Positions 14,756 through 24,233 of a stretch of 64,000 bases of DNA are shown here, piece by piece. How positions within the stretch are numbered: the stretch's first letter is position 1; the number at the start of each line of letters is the position of its first letter. This DNA comes from Pseudoalteromonas sp. UG3-2 (lineage in GTDB: Bacteria; Pseudomonadota; Gammaproteobacteria; Enterobacterales; Alteromonadaceae): positions 496,001 to 560,000 of the forward strand of contig NZ_JAWLJU010000002.1 in NCBI RefSeq assembly GCF_037120705.1, in the 5' to 3' direction. Below the pieces are notes generated by a model. That model was given only the letters and a program-made list of their open reading frames with translations. It searched no databases and was not told the origin of the DNA. Made by a program: the position numbers and the translations under genes.

Positions 14756-17076
14756 TGCAAGCGTTTTTAAATCAACTCGTTTATGCCATTTTTCGGCATC
14801 GTATTACCGTAGTGACCTTCTTTGCGTTGGCCACTGTGTTTTTAGGCTTTAAAGCCACTCAAATTCAGCTCGACGCTTCGTTCAACAAAAACATTCCGCT
14901 TAATCACGAATACATGAAAGTGTATACCAAGCACGAAGAGCAGTTTGGTGGCGCCAACAGCATTTTAATTTCAGTATGTGACCGCGATGGCGATATTTTT
15001 AATGAAGCCTTCTTCACTCAGTTAAAAGCGGTACACGATCAACTTTATTTTATTCCAGGGGTTAACCGCCCATTGGTTAATTCAATCTTTGCCCCCAGCG
15101 CGCGTTTTGTCGAAGTGGTTGAAGATGGTTTTGCCGGCGGGCCAATTATACCGGCAAACTTTGAGCCAACCGAGCAAGGGCTTGCTGTTGTAAAACAAAA
15201 CATTGAAAAAGCAAAAATCGTTGGCCGTATGGTGGCCAGTGACTATTCCTGCGCCATGGTCAGTGCCCAGTTAATGGAGACCGATCCGCAAACCCAAGAA
15301 AAACTGGATACCTTGGCGTTTGCAGAAAAACTAGAAAGCCAAATTCGCGAACCATTAAGCACAGACAAAGTCAGCATTCATATTATTGGTTTTGCCAAAA
15401 TGGCAGGTGATATTGCCGATGGCGCCAAAGGTGTGGTGCTATTTTTTGCCCTAGCCATCGCCTTCACGTTCGTCATGGTGTGGATGTTCTGTAAAAGCTT
15501 TAAGCTAACTCTGTTGCCTATTGCTTGTTCCTTTATTGCTGTTATTTGGCAGATGGGTTTGCTTAGCACCCTAGGCTTTGGTGTTGACCCGATGTCGATT
15601 TTGGTGCCTTTCTTAGTCTTTGCCATTGGTGTTAGCCATGGCGTTCAGATGATTAATGCCATTGGCAAAAAGGTGGCTGAAGGCGTGAGCTGTAAGGTGG
15701 CCGCTGAAGCCAGCTTTAAGGCGTTATTAATCCCTGGCGGCATCGCGCTACTGTCCGACACTGTGGGTTTTTTAACCTTACTTGCCATTGATATTGGCAT
15801 CATTCGTGAGCTGGCCATTACGGCAAGTTTAGGGGTGGCGGTGATCATTTTCACCAACCTAGTGCTACTCCCTGTTTTAGCTTCCTTCTTTGACTCCGCA
15901 AAAATGCGACGCATAGGGGATGGTAAAAACACCAGTCACAGCGTGTTTGAAAGCGTGCGTGAGGCATTAGTTAAAACCACCGATAAAAAAGTCGCTCGGG
16001 TTATTCTGCTGGTCAGCGTGGTGTTATTTGCGCTTGGCTACTGGCAAGCCGATAAGATGCGCATTGGTGACCTTCATGCCGGAGCGCCGGCTCTGCATCA
16101 AGATGCCCGATACAATCAAGATACTTTTTTGATTTCAGACCGCTATTCCATCTCCTCAGACATTCTCAAAGTGATTGTTGAGGCATTCCCAGCCGCCTGT
16201 ACTGATCACGATACCATGGATAGGATCAGCCGCTTCCAATGGCGAGTAGAGAATTTACCTAGTGTGCAGTCAGCCGTGTCGTTAAGCTCGGTGGCACAGT
16301 CGGTGAATGCAGGATATAACGAAGGCAACTTAAAATGGCAAACGCTACCAAGAAACAGCGCTTCTTTAGTGCAGGCAACTTCGCGGGTAGAAACCAGCAC
16401 TGGGCTGTTAAATGGCGACTGTTCCGTGATGCCCATCGTGATCTTTATGGAAGACCATAAAGCGGAATCCATTGATTTGGTGGTGTCGAAAATCAAAACC
16501 TTTGCTGAGGAAGAAGGCACCGATAAAGTGGCATTTCGTCTTGCCTCTGGCCCCATTGGTGTGATGGCTGCAACAAATGAGTCGGTGTCGGCAGCACAAG
16601 TTCCGATGATGATCTATGTCTATGGGGCGGTCATCTTGCTGTGCTTAATCAGCTTCAGAAGCGTAAAAGCAACCATTGCTGTGGTGTTGCCGCTGTATAT
16701 TGTATCAACACTGGCACAAGCATTAATGGTGCAACTAGAGATTGGCTTAACGGTATCCACCTTACCCGTTATTGCGTTAGGTGTGGGTATAGGTGTCGAT
16801 TATGGCATTTATATTCTATCCTCTATGATGGGACAGCTAAAACAAGGTATGCCGCTGTCAGTTGCATACAGAAATGCATTGGCTGAACGAGGAAGCGCGG
16901 TACTGTTTACGGGGATCACCTTAGCAATTGGTGTGAGCACGTGGATTTTCTCTGCGCTGAAGTTCCAGGTTGATATGGGGATACTATTAACCTTCATGTT
17001 CTTGGTCAATATGCTGGGTGCTGTGTTGCTTTTACCAGCAATTGGAACGCTGATCTGGTCTGACCAGAAAAAATAA
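14755..17076 (+). CDS. RND superfamily exporter (MMPL type)
   Basis: A 773-aa inner-membrane transporter with the duplicated RND plan: one membrane helix (about residues 17-35), a periplasmic loop, five helices (about 222-375), then the same pattern again (helix near 415-435, loop, helices about 610-765). The second half carries GVGIGVDYGIYI, the first FAIGVSHGVQM, corresponding to the proton-relay helices of the MMPL group. It is like 'predicted exporter of the RND superfamily' proteins, related to transporters of hopanoids and lipids, rather than AcrB. No membrane-fusion protein or TolC gene is nearby; DUF1302, DUF1329 and the propeller may fill those roles. Its start overlaps the previous stop by one base. 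Confidence 0.88.
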   Translation: MQAFLNQLVYAIFRHRITVVTFFALATVFLGFKATQIQLDASFNKNIPLNHEYMKVYTKHEEQFGGANSILISVCDRDGDIFNEAFFTQLKAVHDQLYFIPGVNRPLVNSIFAPSARFVEVVEDGFAGGPIIPANFEPTEQGLAVVKQNIEKAKIVGRMVASDYSCAMVSAQLMETDPQTQEKLDTLAFAEKLESQIREPLSTDKVSIHIIGFAKMAGDIADGAKGVVLFFALAIAFTFVMVWMFCKSFKLTLLPIACSFIAVIWQMGLLSTLGFGVDPMSILVPFLVFAIGVSHGVQMINAIGKKVAEGVSCKVAAEASFKALLIPGGIALLSDTVGFLTLLAIDIGIIRELAITASLGVAVIIFTNLVLLPVLASFFDSAKMRRIGDGKNTSHSVFESVREALVKTTDKKVARVILLVSVVLFALGYWQADKMRIGDLHAGAPALHQDARYNQDTFLISDRYSISSDILKVIVEAFPAACTDHDTMDRISRFQWRVENLPSVQSAVSLSSVAQSVNAGYNEGNLKWQTLPRNSASLVQATSRVETSTGLLNGDCSVMPIVIFMEDHKAESIDLVVSKIKTFAEEEGTDKVAFRLASGPIGVMAATNESVSAAQVPMMIYVYGAVILLCLISFRSVKATIAVVLPLYIVSTLAQALMVQLEIGLTVSTLPVIALGVGIGVDYGIYILSSMMGQLKQGMPLSVAYRNALAERGSAVLFTGITLAIGVSTWIFSALKFQVDMGILLTFMFLVNMLGAVLLLPAIGTLIWSDQKK

Positions 17077-17181
17077 TGTGAATAAATGTGCTCCTTTTTA
17101 TTTGGTATTGGCGATTAATATCTATTTTTTGTGAATAGAACAGCAAACAGCTGAAAAGCTTGAAATGTTTTCGCCAAAAAG

Positions 17182-17238
17182 GCTGTTTATTAGCGTCAGA
17201 AAGGTTAGAATTTACCTGACTCCACGCTAATAAACAGC
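17182..17238. repeat. 15-bp inverted repeat in the gdhB upstream region
   Basis: GCTGTTTATTAGCGT (17182-17196) and ACGCTAATAAACAGC (17224-17238) are perfect inverted arms around 27 nt. The interior holds a smaller GTCAG/CTGAC pair (17195-17199, 17216-17220). It ends 49 bp before the gdhB start and has no T-run. Either a regulatory structure for gdhB or a Rho-independent-like end without U-tract for the exporter operon. Confidence 0.6.
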
Positions 17239-17287
17239 TGTACAAATAATCTACCGTTCAAAGGTGGTATAGATTAAGGAACACATA

Positions 17288-20200
17288 ATGACACAAAATG
17301 AAGGCACAGCTTCAGTTATCCTAGATAACGTCTGCAAGCTCATCCACAAAAAAGTCCATGCTGACAAAGTGTCACTAGTCGAAACGTTTGCCAAAACCTT
17401 GTACAGCAACATGTCTAAAGAGGATTTGGCACTCCGTAACGACAGTGACCTATATGGCGCAGCATTGAGCCTTTGGAACTCGCTGGAAAAAAACACCTCG
17501 GATGATGCAGTCATTCGTGTATTTAATCCAGAAGTGGCAAAAGATGGATGGCAATCATCGCATACAATCGTCGAGATCATAGCTAAAGATATGCCGTTTT
17601 TGGTCGATTCCGTGCGCATGGCGATGAATCGCAAAAACATAGTCTCTCACCTATTATTGCACTCTCCGCTAAAATTAAAACGAAACGATGACGGTCACAT
17701 CACGGCGTTATCAAACCTAAAAGCAGAACAGCAATCGACGTCAACAAAAACCGTTTTCTTCATTGAAATCGACAGACAAACGGATAACAAGGCGATTGCC
17801 GAGTTCAAAGCCGAGCTCGAGTCAGTATTAAATGACGTATCTGTGGCCGTGGCCGACTGGAAACCAATCCGTGACCGTTTAGTCAGTGTCAGCAAAGAAC
17901 TCCCTAAGCGCCACTACAGCTGTTCGAAAGCAGAAGTGGACGAGGCGGTTGAGTTCTTAGACTGGCTGGTCAGCGATAACTTTACCTTTATGGGCTATCG
18001 CCAGTATGATCTCAACCCAGTAAAAGGCGACTACGAATTAAAGCCAGTTGAAGGCACCAGCCTAGGGTTAATGAAAAACTCAGGCGATGATCATACTCGC
18101 TTACTGTCTGAGCTGCCTGAAGTGGCGCGCAAAGAAGCCCGCAGTCATAATTTATTGATCCTAACCAAAACCAATTCTTTATCCCGCGTTCACCGTCCTG
18201 CCTATATTGATTATGTCGGCATTAAGCGTTTTGACGATAAAGGCAACGTGGTGGGTGAAGACCGTTTCATTGGTTTGTTCTCCTCTAGCTTCTACAACAA
18301 CAGCGCAGCCGATGTGCCGGTTCTGAAAAGCAAAATCAACCGCATTATGGAGCAATGCGATTTTGCTAAAGGCACTCACGCTTATAAAGCGGTATTGAAT
18401 ATCCTGGAAACCTATCCACGTGATGAATTAGTGCAAGCCCGTGAAGGCGAGCTGCTGGAAGTGGCAATGGGCGTTCTGCAAACCCAAGAGCGCGATATGT
18501 GTCGCTTATTTGTGCGTAAGGATGTTTATGGTCGCTTTTTCTCTTGCATGGTGTATGTACCAAGAGAGCGCTACAACACCGCACTACGTCGCGAGACACA
18601 ACAGCTGTTAGCACGTGCATTTAACTCCAATGAAAAAGTGGAGTTCACCACCTTCTTCTCAGAATCAACGCTGGCACGTACCCATTACATTGTCCGTGTT
18701 GATGACAACAATATAGATTATAACGTGAAAGATATTGAAAATAATTTGGTAGAAGCTGCCCGTACTTGGGGCGACAAACTACAAGCCGCGCTACTTGAGA
18801 AAAATGGCGAGTCACGTGGCAACGAGCTCAATCGTAAATATGCCAATGCTTTCCAGCACGCGTATCGCGATCAAGTACTACCTAGCGCTGCGGTAGTCGA
18901 TATTGAGAAGTTGGAACTGTTAAACGATGAAAACAAGCTAGAAATGCTATTTTATCGTCCGCAAGAAGAAGCCAGCTCGCAGCAAGTACGCTTAAGCTTG
19001 TTCCATAAAGATGAGCCTATTCACTTATCAGACGTGATGCCAATGCTTGAAAACTTTGGTCTGCGTGTGATTGGAGAAACGCCGTATGAAGTGAAAACCA
19101 CCGATGGCCAAGTGAACTGGATCATGGACTTCTCTATGCTGATCGACAGCAAAGGGGCAACGGATTTTGATAAAATCTCAGCACGCTTCCGCGCAGCACT
19201 GACCAATGTGTGGAATAATCGCCTAGAAAATGACGGCTTTAACCGTTTAGTGCTTTTAGGTGGCCTGACTGGTCGTGAAGCGTCGATATTGCGAGCTTAC
19301 GCAAAATACATGCGCCAAATTGGTGTTACTTTCTCGCAATCGTATATTGAAAACACGTTTGATCGTTACCCGCATATTGCGGCGATGATCGTTGATTTGT
19401 TTGTCAAAAAGTTCAAGCCAAATAAAGTTGCCAGCGAGAAAACCTTAACCAAATTAGTCGACGCCATTCATCATGAATTAGAAAACGTCGCTAACCTAGA
19501 TGATGACCGTATCATCCGTCTTTACGTTGATATGATCAACGCCACGCTGCGCACCAACTTCTTCCAAAAAGAACAAGATGGCAGCAATAAAACCTATACC
19601 TCGTTTAAGATTCAACCGAGTGCGGTTCCAGATATGCCATTGCCGCTGCCGGCGTTTGAAATCTTCGTTTACTCACCTCGTATCGAAGGTGTTCACCTAC
19701 GTGGTGGTAAAGTTGCACGTGGTGGTTTACGTTGGTCTGACCGCCGTGAAGACTTCCGTACCGAGGTGCTAGGTCTGGTAAAAGCACAACAAGTAAAAAA
19801 CACCGTGATTGTGCCGGTAGGCTCGAAAGGTGGCTTTGTTTGTAAACAGTTGCCAAGTGAGCGTGAAGCTTTCTTTAAAGAAGGCCAAGAATGCTACAAG
19901 ATCTTTATCCGTGGTCTGTTAGACATTACCGACAACATCATTCACGGTGACATTGTGCCGCCAACCGATGTTGTTCGTCACGATGAAGATGACCCTTACT
20001 TGGTTGTCGCGGCGGATAAAGGCACAGCGACGTTCTCAGATATTGCTAACGGCATTGCCGACTCTTACAATTTCTGGCTTGGTGATGCCTTTGCATCAGG
20101 TGGTTCGATTGGTTATGACCACAAGAAAATGGGGATCACGGCGAAAGGGGCATGGGAATCGGTTAAACGTCATTTCCGTGAGATGGACATCGACTGTCAG

Positions 20201-22126
20201 AGCACTGACTTTACCGCTGTTGGTATTGGTGACATGGGTGGTGACGTATTTGGTAACGGTATGTTGTTGTCTAAGCATATTCGCTTACAAGCGGCATTTA
20301 ACCATATGCACATCTTTATCGATCCAAACCCAGATGCGGCTTCTTCGTATGCCGAGCGTGAACGCTTATTTAATCTGCCGCGCTCAAGTTGGGAAGATTA
20401 TAACAAAGAGCTTATTTCGCAAGGGGGTGGGGTATTCTCTCGTGCTGCCAAAGCCATTACCCTAACCGCCGAAATTAAGAAAATGATCGGCACTAAAAAG
20501 TCCAGTATGACGCCTAATGAGCTGATCCGCGCACTACTGAAAATGCCGGTGGACTTATTATGGAATGGCGGTATTGGTACCTACATTAAATCAGCCAGTG
20601 AAACCGATGCGGAAGTGGGCGACCGCGCTAATGATGCATTGCGTATCAATGGCGGCGAAATGGGCGCGAAAATCTTTGGCGAAGGGGGCAACCTAGGTGC
20701 GACTCAGCTTGGTCGTATTGAATTCGCCTCTAAAGGTGGCCGTATAAACACCGACTTTATTGATAACGTTGGTGGCGTTGCCTGTTCGGATAACGAAGTT
20801 AATATCAAGATCTTACTTAACGGCCTAGTTGCTGAGGGCGATCTGACTAAGAAGCAACGTGATGAGTTGCTCTATGCCATGACCGACGAAGTCTCTGAAC
20901 TAGTACTGAAAGATTGTTACCGTCAAACCCACACTTTATCGGTAACCAAGTCCAAAGGTGCAGCCACACTGAAAGAAAAAGTGCGCTTTATTCATGCACT
21001 TGAAAAAGAAGGTAAACTGGACCGTAATATCGAGTTTTTACCATCTGACGAAGAATTATCAGAGCGTGCAGCCGCAGGTGAAGATTTAACTCGTCCGGAG
21101 CTTTCGGTACTGGTTTCTTACTCAAAAATGGTGCTAAAAGAAACCCTAGTGGTGGATGAGATCACTGAGAACCCATACTACCGTCAGTTATTGGTGAAGT
21201 CTTTCCCAATGCCACTACGTGAACGCTTTAATGCCGCGATGGATAACCATCCACTGCGTAAAGAGATCATTGCAACCAAGTTGGCCAACAACATCGTCAA
21301 TGATATGGGTCTCAACTTTATGATCCGTATGCATGAAGAAACCGGTGCCAGTGATGCAGAAATCGCCATCAGCTACAGCATTGCCAGCGCGATTTTTGAC
21401 ATGAAGGAAACGTGGGGAGCCATTTCGGCCCTTGATAATAAGATCCCAGCAGCGGTGCAAACGGAAATGTTGTATCAGCTTCGTCGTACGGTTCGCCGTT
21501 CTACGCGCTGGTTCTTGCGCCACCGTGATAAGTCACTCAGCATTGAGCAAACCATTGACTTCTTCGCGCCAACATTCAAAGACTTGAGCGCTAACTTGCA
21601 CAACTATATGGTTGCTGAAGAAAGCGAACAAATCATTGATAAAGCACGCGACCTTGAAAACCAAGGCGTGCCTGCTGAATTAGCGCTGCGCATTGTGTCG
21701 TTATCAAGCTTGTTCTCAGTGATGGATTTGGCAGAAGTAGCGCATAGCTCGGGCCGTAAGATTTCAGTGGTGTCTAATACCTACTTTAAACTTGGTTCGA
21801 ACATGGGCTTACATTGGTTCTTAGATCAAATCACAGCGCAACCAGTGGCTAACCATTGGCAAGCACTAGCACGTGCGTCTTACCGAGAAGAGCTCGATTG
21901 GCAACAGCGCTCGCTATCGGAAGTGGTATTGCATAGCTTTGATGGTGACGACAGTGATATTGATGAGCAAATTGAGCAATGGATGGACAAGCAAGCTGGC
22001 TTGTTACACCGTTGGCAGCAAATGCTTACCGAGTTTAAGACATCGCAGAGTCACGACTTTGCTAAGTTCTCGGTGGCACTGCGTGAGTTAATGTTGTTGA
22101 GTCATAACTGTGACACTTCCAAATAA
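17288..22126 (+). CDS. gdhB: NAD-specific glutamate dehydrogenase, large (180 kDa) class
   Basis: A 1612-aa protein of the L_180 NAD-GDH class known from Pseudomonas and Streptomyces (about 1600-1650 aa). An N-terminal ACT-like regulatory region is followed by the catalytic core around residues 800-1220. The core includes RGGKVARGGLRWSDR (lysine/glycine-rich substrate site), VPVGSKGGFV and the Rossmann region GIGDMGGDVFGNG, and is followed by a helical C-terminal domain. It oxidatively deaminates glutamate to 2-oxoglutarate and ammonium with NAD+, a mainly catabolic role that feeds the TCA cycle encoded further right. TAAGGA precedes the ATG. It is monocistronic, behind a 15-bp inverted repeat and before a strong terminator. 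Confidence 0.95.
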   Translation: MTQNEGTASVILDNVCKLIHKKVHADKVSLVETFAKTLYSNMSKEDLALRNDSDLYGAALSLWNSLEKNTSDDAVIRVFNPEVAKDGWQSSHTIVEIIAKDMPFLVDSVRMAMNRKNIVSHLLLHSPLKLKRNDDGHITALSNLKAEQQSTSTKTVFFIEIDRQTDNKAIAEFKAELESVLNDVSVAVADWKPIRDRLVSVSKELPKRHYSCSKAEVDEAVEFLDWLVSDNFTFMGYRQYDLNPVKGDYELKPVEGTSLGLMKNSGDDHTRLLSELPEVARKEARSHNLLILTKTNSLSRVHRPAYIDYVGIKRFDDKGNVVGEDRFIGLFSSSFYNNSAADVPVLKSKINRIMEQCDFAKGTHAYKAVLNILETYPRDELVQAREGELLEVAMGVLQTQERDMCRLFVRKDVYGRFFSCMVYVPRERYNTALRRETQQLLARAFNSNEKVEFTTFFSESTLARTHYIVRVDDNNIDYNVKDIENNLVEAARTWGDKLQAALLEKNGESRGNELNRKYANAFQHAYRDQVLPSAAVVDIEKLELLNDENKLEMLFYRPQEEASSQQVRLSLFHKDEPIHLSDVMPMLENFGLRVIGETPYEVKTTDGQVNWIMDFSMLIDSKGATDFDKISARFRAALTNVWNNRLENDGFNRLVLLGGLTGREASILRAYAKYMRQIGVTFSQSYIENTFDRYPHIAAMIVDLFVKKFKPNKVASEKTLTKLVDAIHHELENVANLDDDRIIRLYVDMINATLRTNFFQKEQDGSNKTYTSFKIQPSAVPDMPLPLPAFEIFVYSPRIEGVHLRGGKVARGGLRWSDRREDFRTEVLGLVKAQQVKNTVIVPVGSKGGFVCKQLPSEREAFFKEGQECYKIFIRGLLDITDNIIHGDIVPPTDVVRHDEDDPYLVVAADKGTATFSDIANGIADSYNFWLGDAFASGGSIGYDHKKMGITAKGAWESVKRHFREMDIDCQSTDFTAVGIGDMGGDVFGNGMLLSKHIRLQAAFNHMHIFIDPNPDAASSYAERERLFNLPRSSWEDYNKELISQGGGVFSRAAKAITLTAEIKKMIGTKKSSMTPNELIRALLKMPVDLLWNGGIGTYIKSASETDAEVGDRANDALRINGGEMGAKIFGEGGNLGATQLGRIEFASKGGRINTDFIDNVGGVACSDNEVNIKILLNGLVAEGDLTKKQRDELLYAMTDEVSELVLKDCYRQTHTLSVTKSKGAATLKEKVRFIHALEKEGKLDRNIEFLPSDEELSERAAAGEDLTRPELSVLVSYSKMVLKETLVVDEITENPYYRQLLVKSFPMPLRERFNAAMDNHPLRKEIIATKLANNIVNDMGLNFMIRMHEETGASDAEIAISYSIASAIFDMKETWGAISALDNKIPAAVQTEMLYQLRRTVRRSTRWFLRHRDKSLSIEQTIDFFAPTFKDLSANLHNYMVAEESEQIIDKARDLENQGVPAELALRIVSLSSLFSVMDLAEVAHSSGRKISVVSNTYFKLGSNMGLHWFLDQITAQPVANHWQALARASYREELDWQQRSLSEVVLHSFDGDDSDIDEQIEQWMDKQAGLLHRWQQMLTEFKTSQSHDFAKFSVALRELMLLSHNCDTSK

Positions 22127-22141
22127 TTTATAAATCGCTAC

Positions 22142-22172
22142 AATACCCCAGCCTTGACTGGGGTATTTTTTT
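22142..22172 (+). terminator. Rho-independent terminator after gdhB
   Basis: Perfect 10-bp stem AATACCCCAG / CTGGGGTATT (22142-22151, 22158-22167) with CCTTGA loop and a T-run of seven. A second small stem TTGTCTG / CAGACAA (22171-22191) follows directly. Confidence 0.93.
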
Positions 22173-22277
22173 GTCTGACAGTGCCAGACAACATGAGTAC
22201 TTCGTTAGTCCATTTAGCTAAATTTATTATCCAGTGGCTTTAGCTAAGTCGATGAATACCAATACTGAGGAGCTTCC

Positions 22278-23288
22278 ATGTTTTACGATCTTGCGCGTCG
22301 TTATATGTTTAATAAAGATGCAGAGTGGGCCCACGATTTTGCCCTTGGCAATCTTCGCCGCTTTGCCAATACTCCGTTGAGCTTAGCATGGTCGCAATCA
22401 GTGGCTGATAAACCAGTTAATTTTCTTGGCCTTGAATTAAAAAACCCAGTTGGCTTAGCTGCAGGCCTAGATAAAAACGCCGAATGTATTGATGCCTTTG
22501 CTCAAATGGGCTTTGGTTTTATCGAAGTAGGGACGGTGACACCGAGACCACAAGCGGGTAATGACAAACCGCGAATATTCCGCTTGCCAGAAGCCCATGC
22601 CATTATTAACCGCATGGGATTTAACAATAAAGGCGTAGATAACCTAGTTAACAATGTTAAAGCAGCCAAATACGATGGTATTTTGGGGATTAACATAGGT
22701 AAAAACAAAGACACGCCAAACGAGCAGGGCAAAGATGATTACATTCACTGCATGAGAAAAGTGTTTGAGCATGCTTCGTACATTACCGTGAATATTTCGT
22801 CACCGAACACGCCAGGGTTAAGAGATCTACAATATGGTGAAGCCTTAGACGATCTTTTACAAAGCCTTAAAAATGAACAAATGGATCTGATCGCAAAGCA
22901 CAATAAATCGGTACCCATGTTGGTGAAGATTGCCCCGGATGTTGACAGCGTGCAATTAAATCAAATTGCGGAGTCGTTGGTGAATAATCGCATCGATGGC
23001 GTTATTGCAACAAACACAACACTGGCGCGAGATTCCGTGGCGGGAATGCAGTACGGCGATGAAGCCGGCGGCCTTTCTGGCCGGCCGGTGCGAGAAAAAT
23101 CAACCCATGTGGTGACTGAATTTAAACGCATTACCGCTGGCAAACTTCCTATTATTGGAGTGGGTGGCATTGATAGTGCTGCGGCGGCACAAGAAAAGTT
23201 CAGCGCTGGTGCCGATCTGGTTCAAGTCTATACGGGCTTTATCTATGAAGGACCAAGTTTGATCAAAAAGATCGTTGATGCCTTATAA
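22278..23288 (+). CDS. pyrD: Dihydroorotate dehydrogenase (quinone), class 2
   Basis: A 336-aa membrane-associated flavoenzyme, the same length as E. coli PyrD, oxidising dihydroorotate to orotate with electrons passing to the quinone pool in pyrimidine synthesis. The N-terminal helices ([11 protein letters not shown]...[10 protein letters not shown]) form the membrane/quinone module. The class 2 catalytic serine is S175 in NISSPNTPG, and the FMN-phosphate loops IGVGGIDS and QVYTGF are present. AGGAG precedes the ATG. zapC follows 122 bp later in the same orientation, as in enterobacteria. Confidence 0.96.
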   Translation: MFYDLARRYMFNKDAEWAHDFALGNLRRFANTPLSLAWSQSVADKPVNFLGLELKNPVGLAAGLDKNAECIDAFAQMGFGFIEVGTVTPRPQAGNDKPRIFRLPEAHAIINRMGFNNKGVDNLVNNVKAAKYDGILGINIGKNKDTPNEQGKDDYIHCMRKVFEHASYITVNISSPNTPGLRDLQYGEALDDLLQSLKNEQMDLIAKHNKSVPMLVKIAPDVDSVQLNQIAESLVNNRIDGVIATNTTLARDSVAGMQYGDEAGGLSGRPVREKSTHVVTEFKRITAGKLPIIGVGGIDSAAAAQEKFSAGADLVQVYTGFIYEGPSLIKKIVDAL

Positions 23289-23369
23289 TGATCGTTCATA
23301 TAACTAAATGATCAAAAACAAAACGTTATTATAAAAAATTTTATCATTGCGTTTTTCGCGTTATACTCT

Positions 23370-23400
23370 CACTTACGGGAACAACAATAACACGTAAGTG
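23370..23400. repeat. 8-bp inverted repeat upstream of zapC
   Basis: CACTTACG (23370-23377) and CGTAAGTG (23393-23400) flank 15 nt, just after a TATACT -10-like box at 23362-23367 and directly before the zapC Shine-Dalgarno. It may be an operator or a leader stem controlling the weak TTG start. Confidence 0.4.
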
Positions 23401-23410
23401 GGAGTGAGTT

Positions 23411-23938
23411 TTGCAGGCGTCAAAAGAGTGGCAATGGATACGCTGCCAAGAACGAAATAGGTTAATGATTGACTTAGGCGAAGAGCTCGTGCTTTGTACG
23501 CCGTTTCGTGTCCGCCAGCTAACAGAAGACTCTGCTGCTAATCCCAACTTTAACCTCAATGAAGCGGAATTCTATCAAAGCGTCTTTACCTACTTATGTG
23601 GCTTTGGTGTATGGAGTGAACCGCGCTGTTGTCAAATCGCGTTAAATGCCACTGCGGCTAAGTTTCATTTGCAACCCATGCAAGCAAAAAGTTGGTTCTT
23701 CCGTCCTTATCAGGGTGAACAAGCCGTTACCGAAGCAGTCATCAGCCTGCAGTCTAAACTCAGTCAGGGCGATTTCCTGATCATTGAACACGATCACCAA
23801 GCCAGCCTGTGCTTAAACTTGAATGATGGTTTTATGCTTGATGACGGCATTGCACTAGAGCAATTTCAAGCCATAAAAGTACTGAACGATCGTCTCGCGC
23901 CGCTATTGGTTTCGCAAAAAGCGCACCAAAGCGCCTAG
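23411..23938 (+). CDS. zapC: Cell division protein ZapC
   Basis: A 175-aa cytoplasmic protein matching ZapC (YcbW) of gammaproteobacteria, which binds FtsZ and stabilises filament bundles in the Z ring. The N-terminal W-W/Y...RNRLMIDLGEELVLCTPFR block and the C-terminal DAIKVLNDRL-type segment (AIKVLNDRLAPLL) agree with E. coli ZapC (180 aa). The start codon is TTG, supported by GGGAG (23400-23404) six bases upstream. Position after pyrD and before rlmKL is the conserved context. A TTG start plus adjacent inverted repeat suggests low, possibly regulated translation. Confidence 0.88.
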   Translation: MQASKEWQWIRCQERNRLMIDLGEELVLCTPFRVRQLTEDSAANPNFNLNEAEFYQSVFTYLCGFGVWSEPRCCQIALNATAAKFHLQPMQAKSWFFRPYQGEQAVTEAVISLQSKLSQGDFLIIEHDHQASLCLNLNDGFMLDDGIALEQFQAIKVLNDRLAPLLVSQKAHQSA

Positions 23939-24049
23939 ACCATTTTACCTTGATTTTATTTACCATTCGCTGCTGCAACTTCACTAACCTACGTTGCTTT
24001 AATCACGGTAGTAAATATCCCCGCTAGCTCCCAATCGACATGACTGCTT

Positions 24050-24187
24050 GTGCAAATTTAGGGAATAAGTTTGACGCTAACGGCGAAAAAATTTCTTTTA
24101 TAGAACAAACAAATAGAAAGTTTTTGTAGAGTTATCAATTGGGTTTTCTTGGCTCAAATAGACAACTTAATTAAGCGAATTGGTATA
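24050..24187 (-). repeat. Dispersed MITE-like repeat, decayed copy
   Basis: About 138 bp clearly related to the reverse complement of 51724-51887. Shared blocks include TTTAGGGA/TTTGAGGGA, GACGCTAAC, AAATTTCTT, TAGAACA, TTATC, TTTTCTTG, CTCAAATAGAC and the end TTAATTAAGCGAATTGGTATA. The left terminal repeat is eroded. It occupies most of the 295-bp zapC-rlmKL gap; the rest (23939-24049) shows nothing I recognise. Confidence 0.7.
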
Positions 24188-24194
24188 ACTTGTG

Positions 24195-24203
24195 TGTTAT
24201 ACT
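24195..24203 (+). promoter_or_regulatory. rlmKL: Extended -10 promoter of rlmKL at the repeat edge
   Basis: TGTTATACT is a TGn-extended -10 element (core TATACT 24198-24203), eight bases past the end of the dispersed repeat. No good -35 is present, as allowed for extended -10 promoters. The TTG start of rlmKL is 30 bp downstream. Confidence 0.45.
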
Positions 24204-24233
24204 GCCGGTAATTGAAATTTAAGGGTTTTAACA

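Noticed and set aside
17182..17238. The inverted repeat after the RND exporter as an intrinsic terminator
   Set aside because: No T-run follows either arm and the loop is 27 nt; it is kept only as a regulatory structure candidate.
19947..20465. A 172-aa open frame within gdhB, shifted frame, plus strand
   Set aside because: It lies wholly inside the conserved catalytic region of gdhB, has low-complexity basic composition and no ribosome site; it is a shadow frame.
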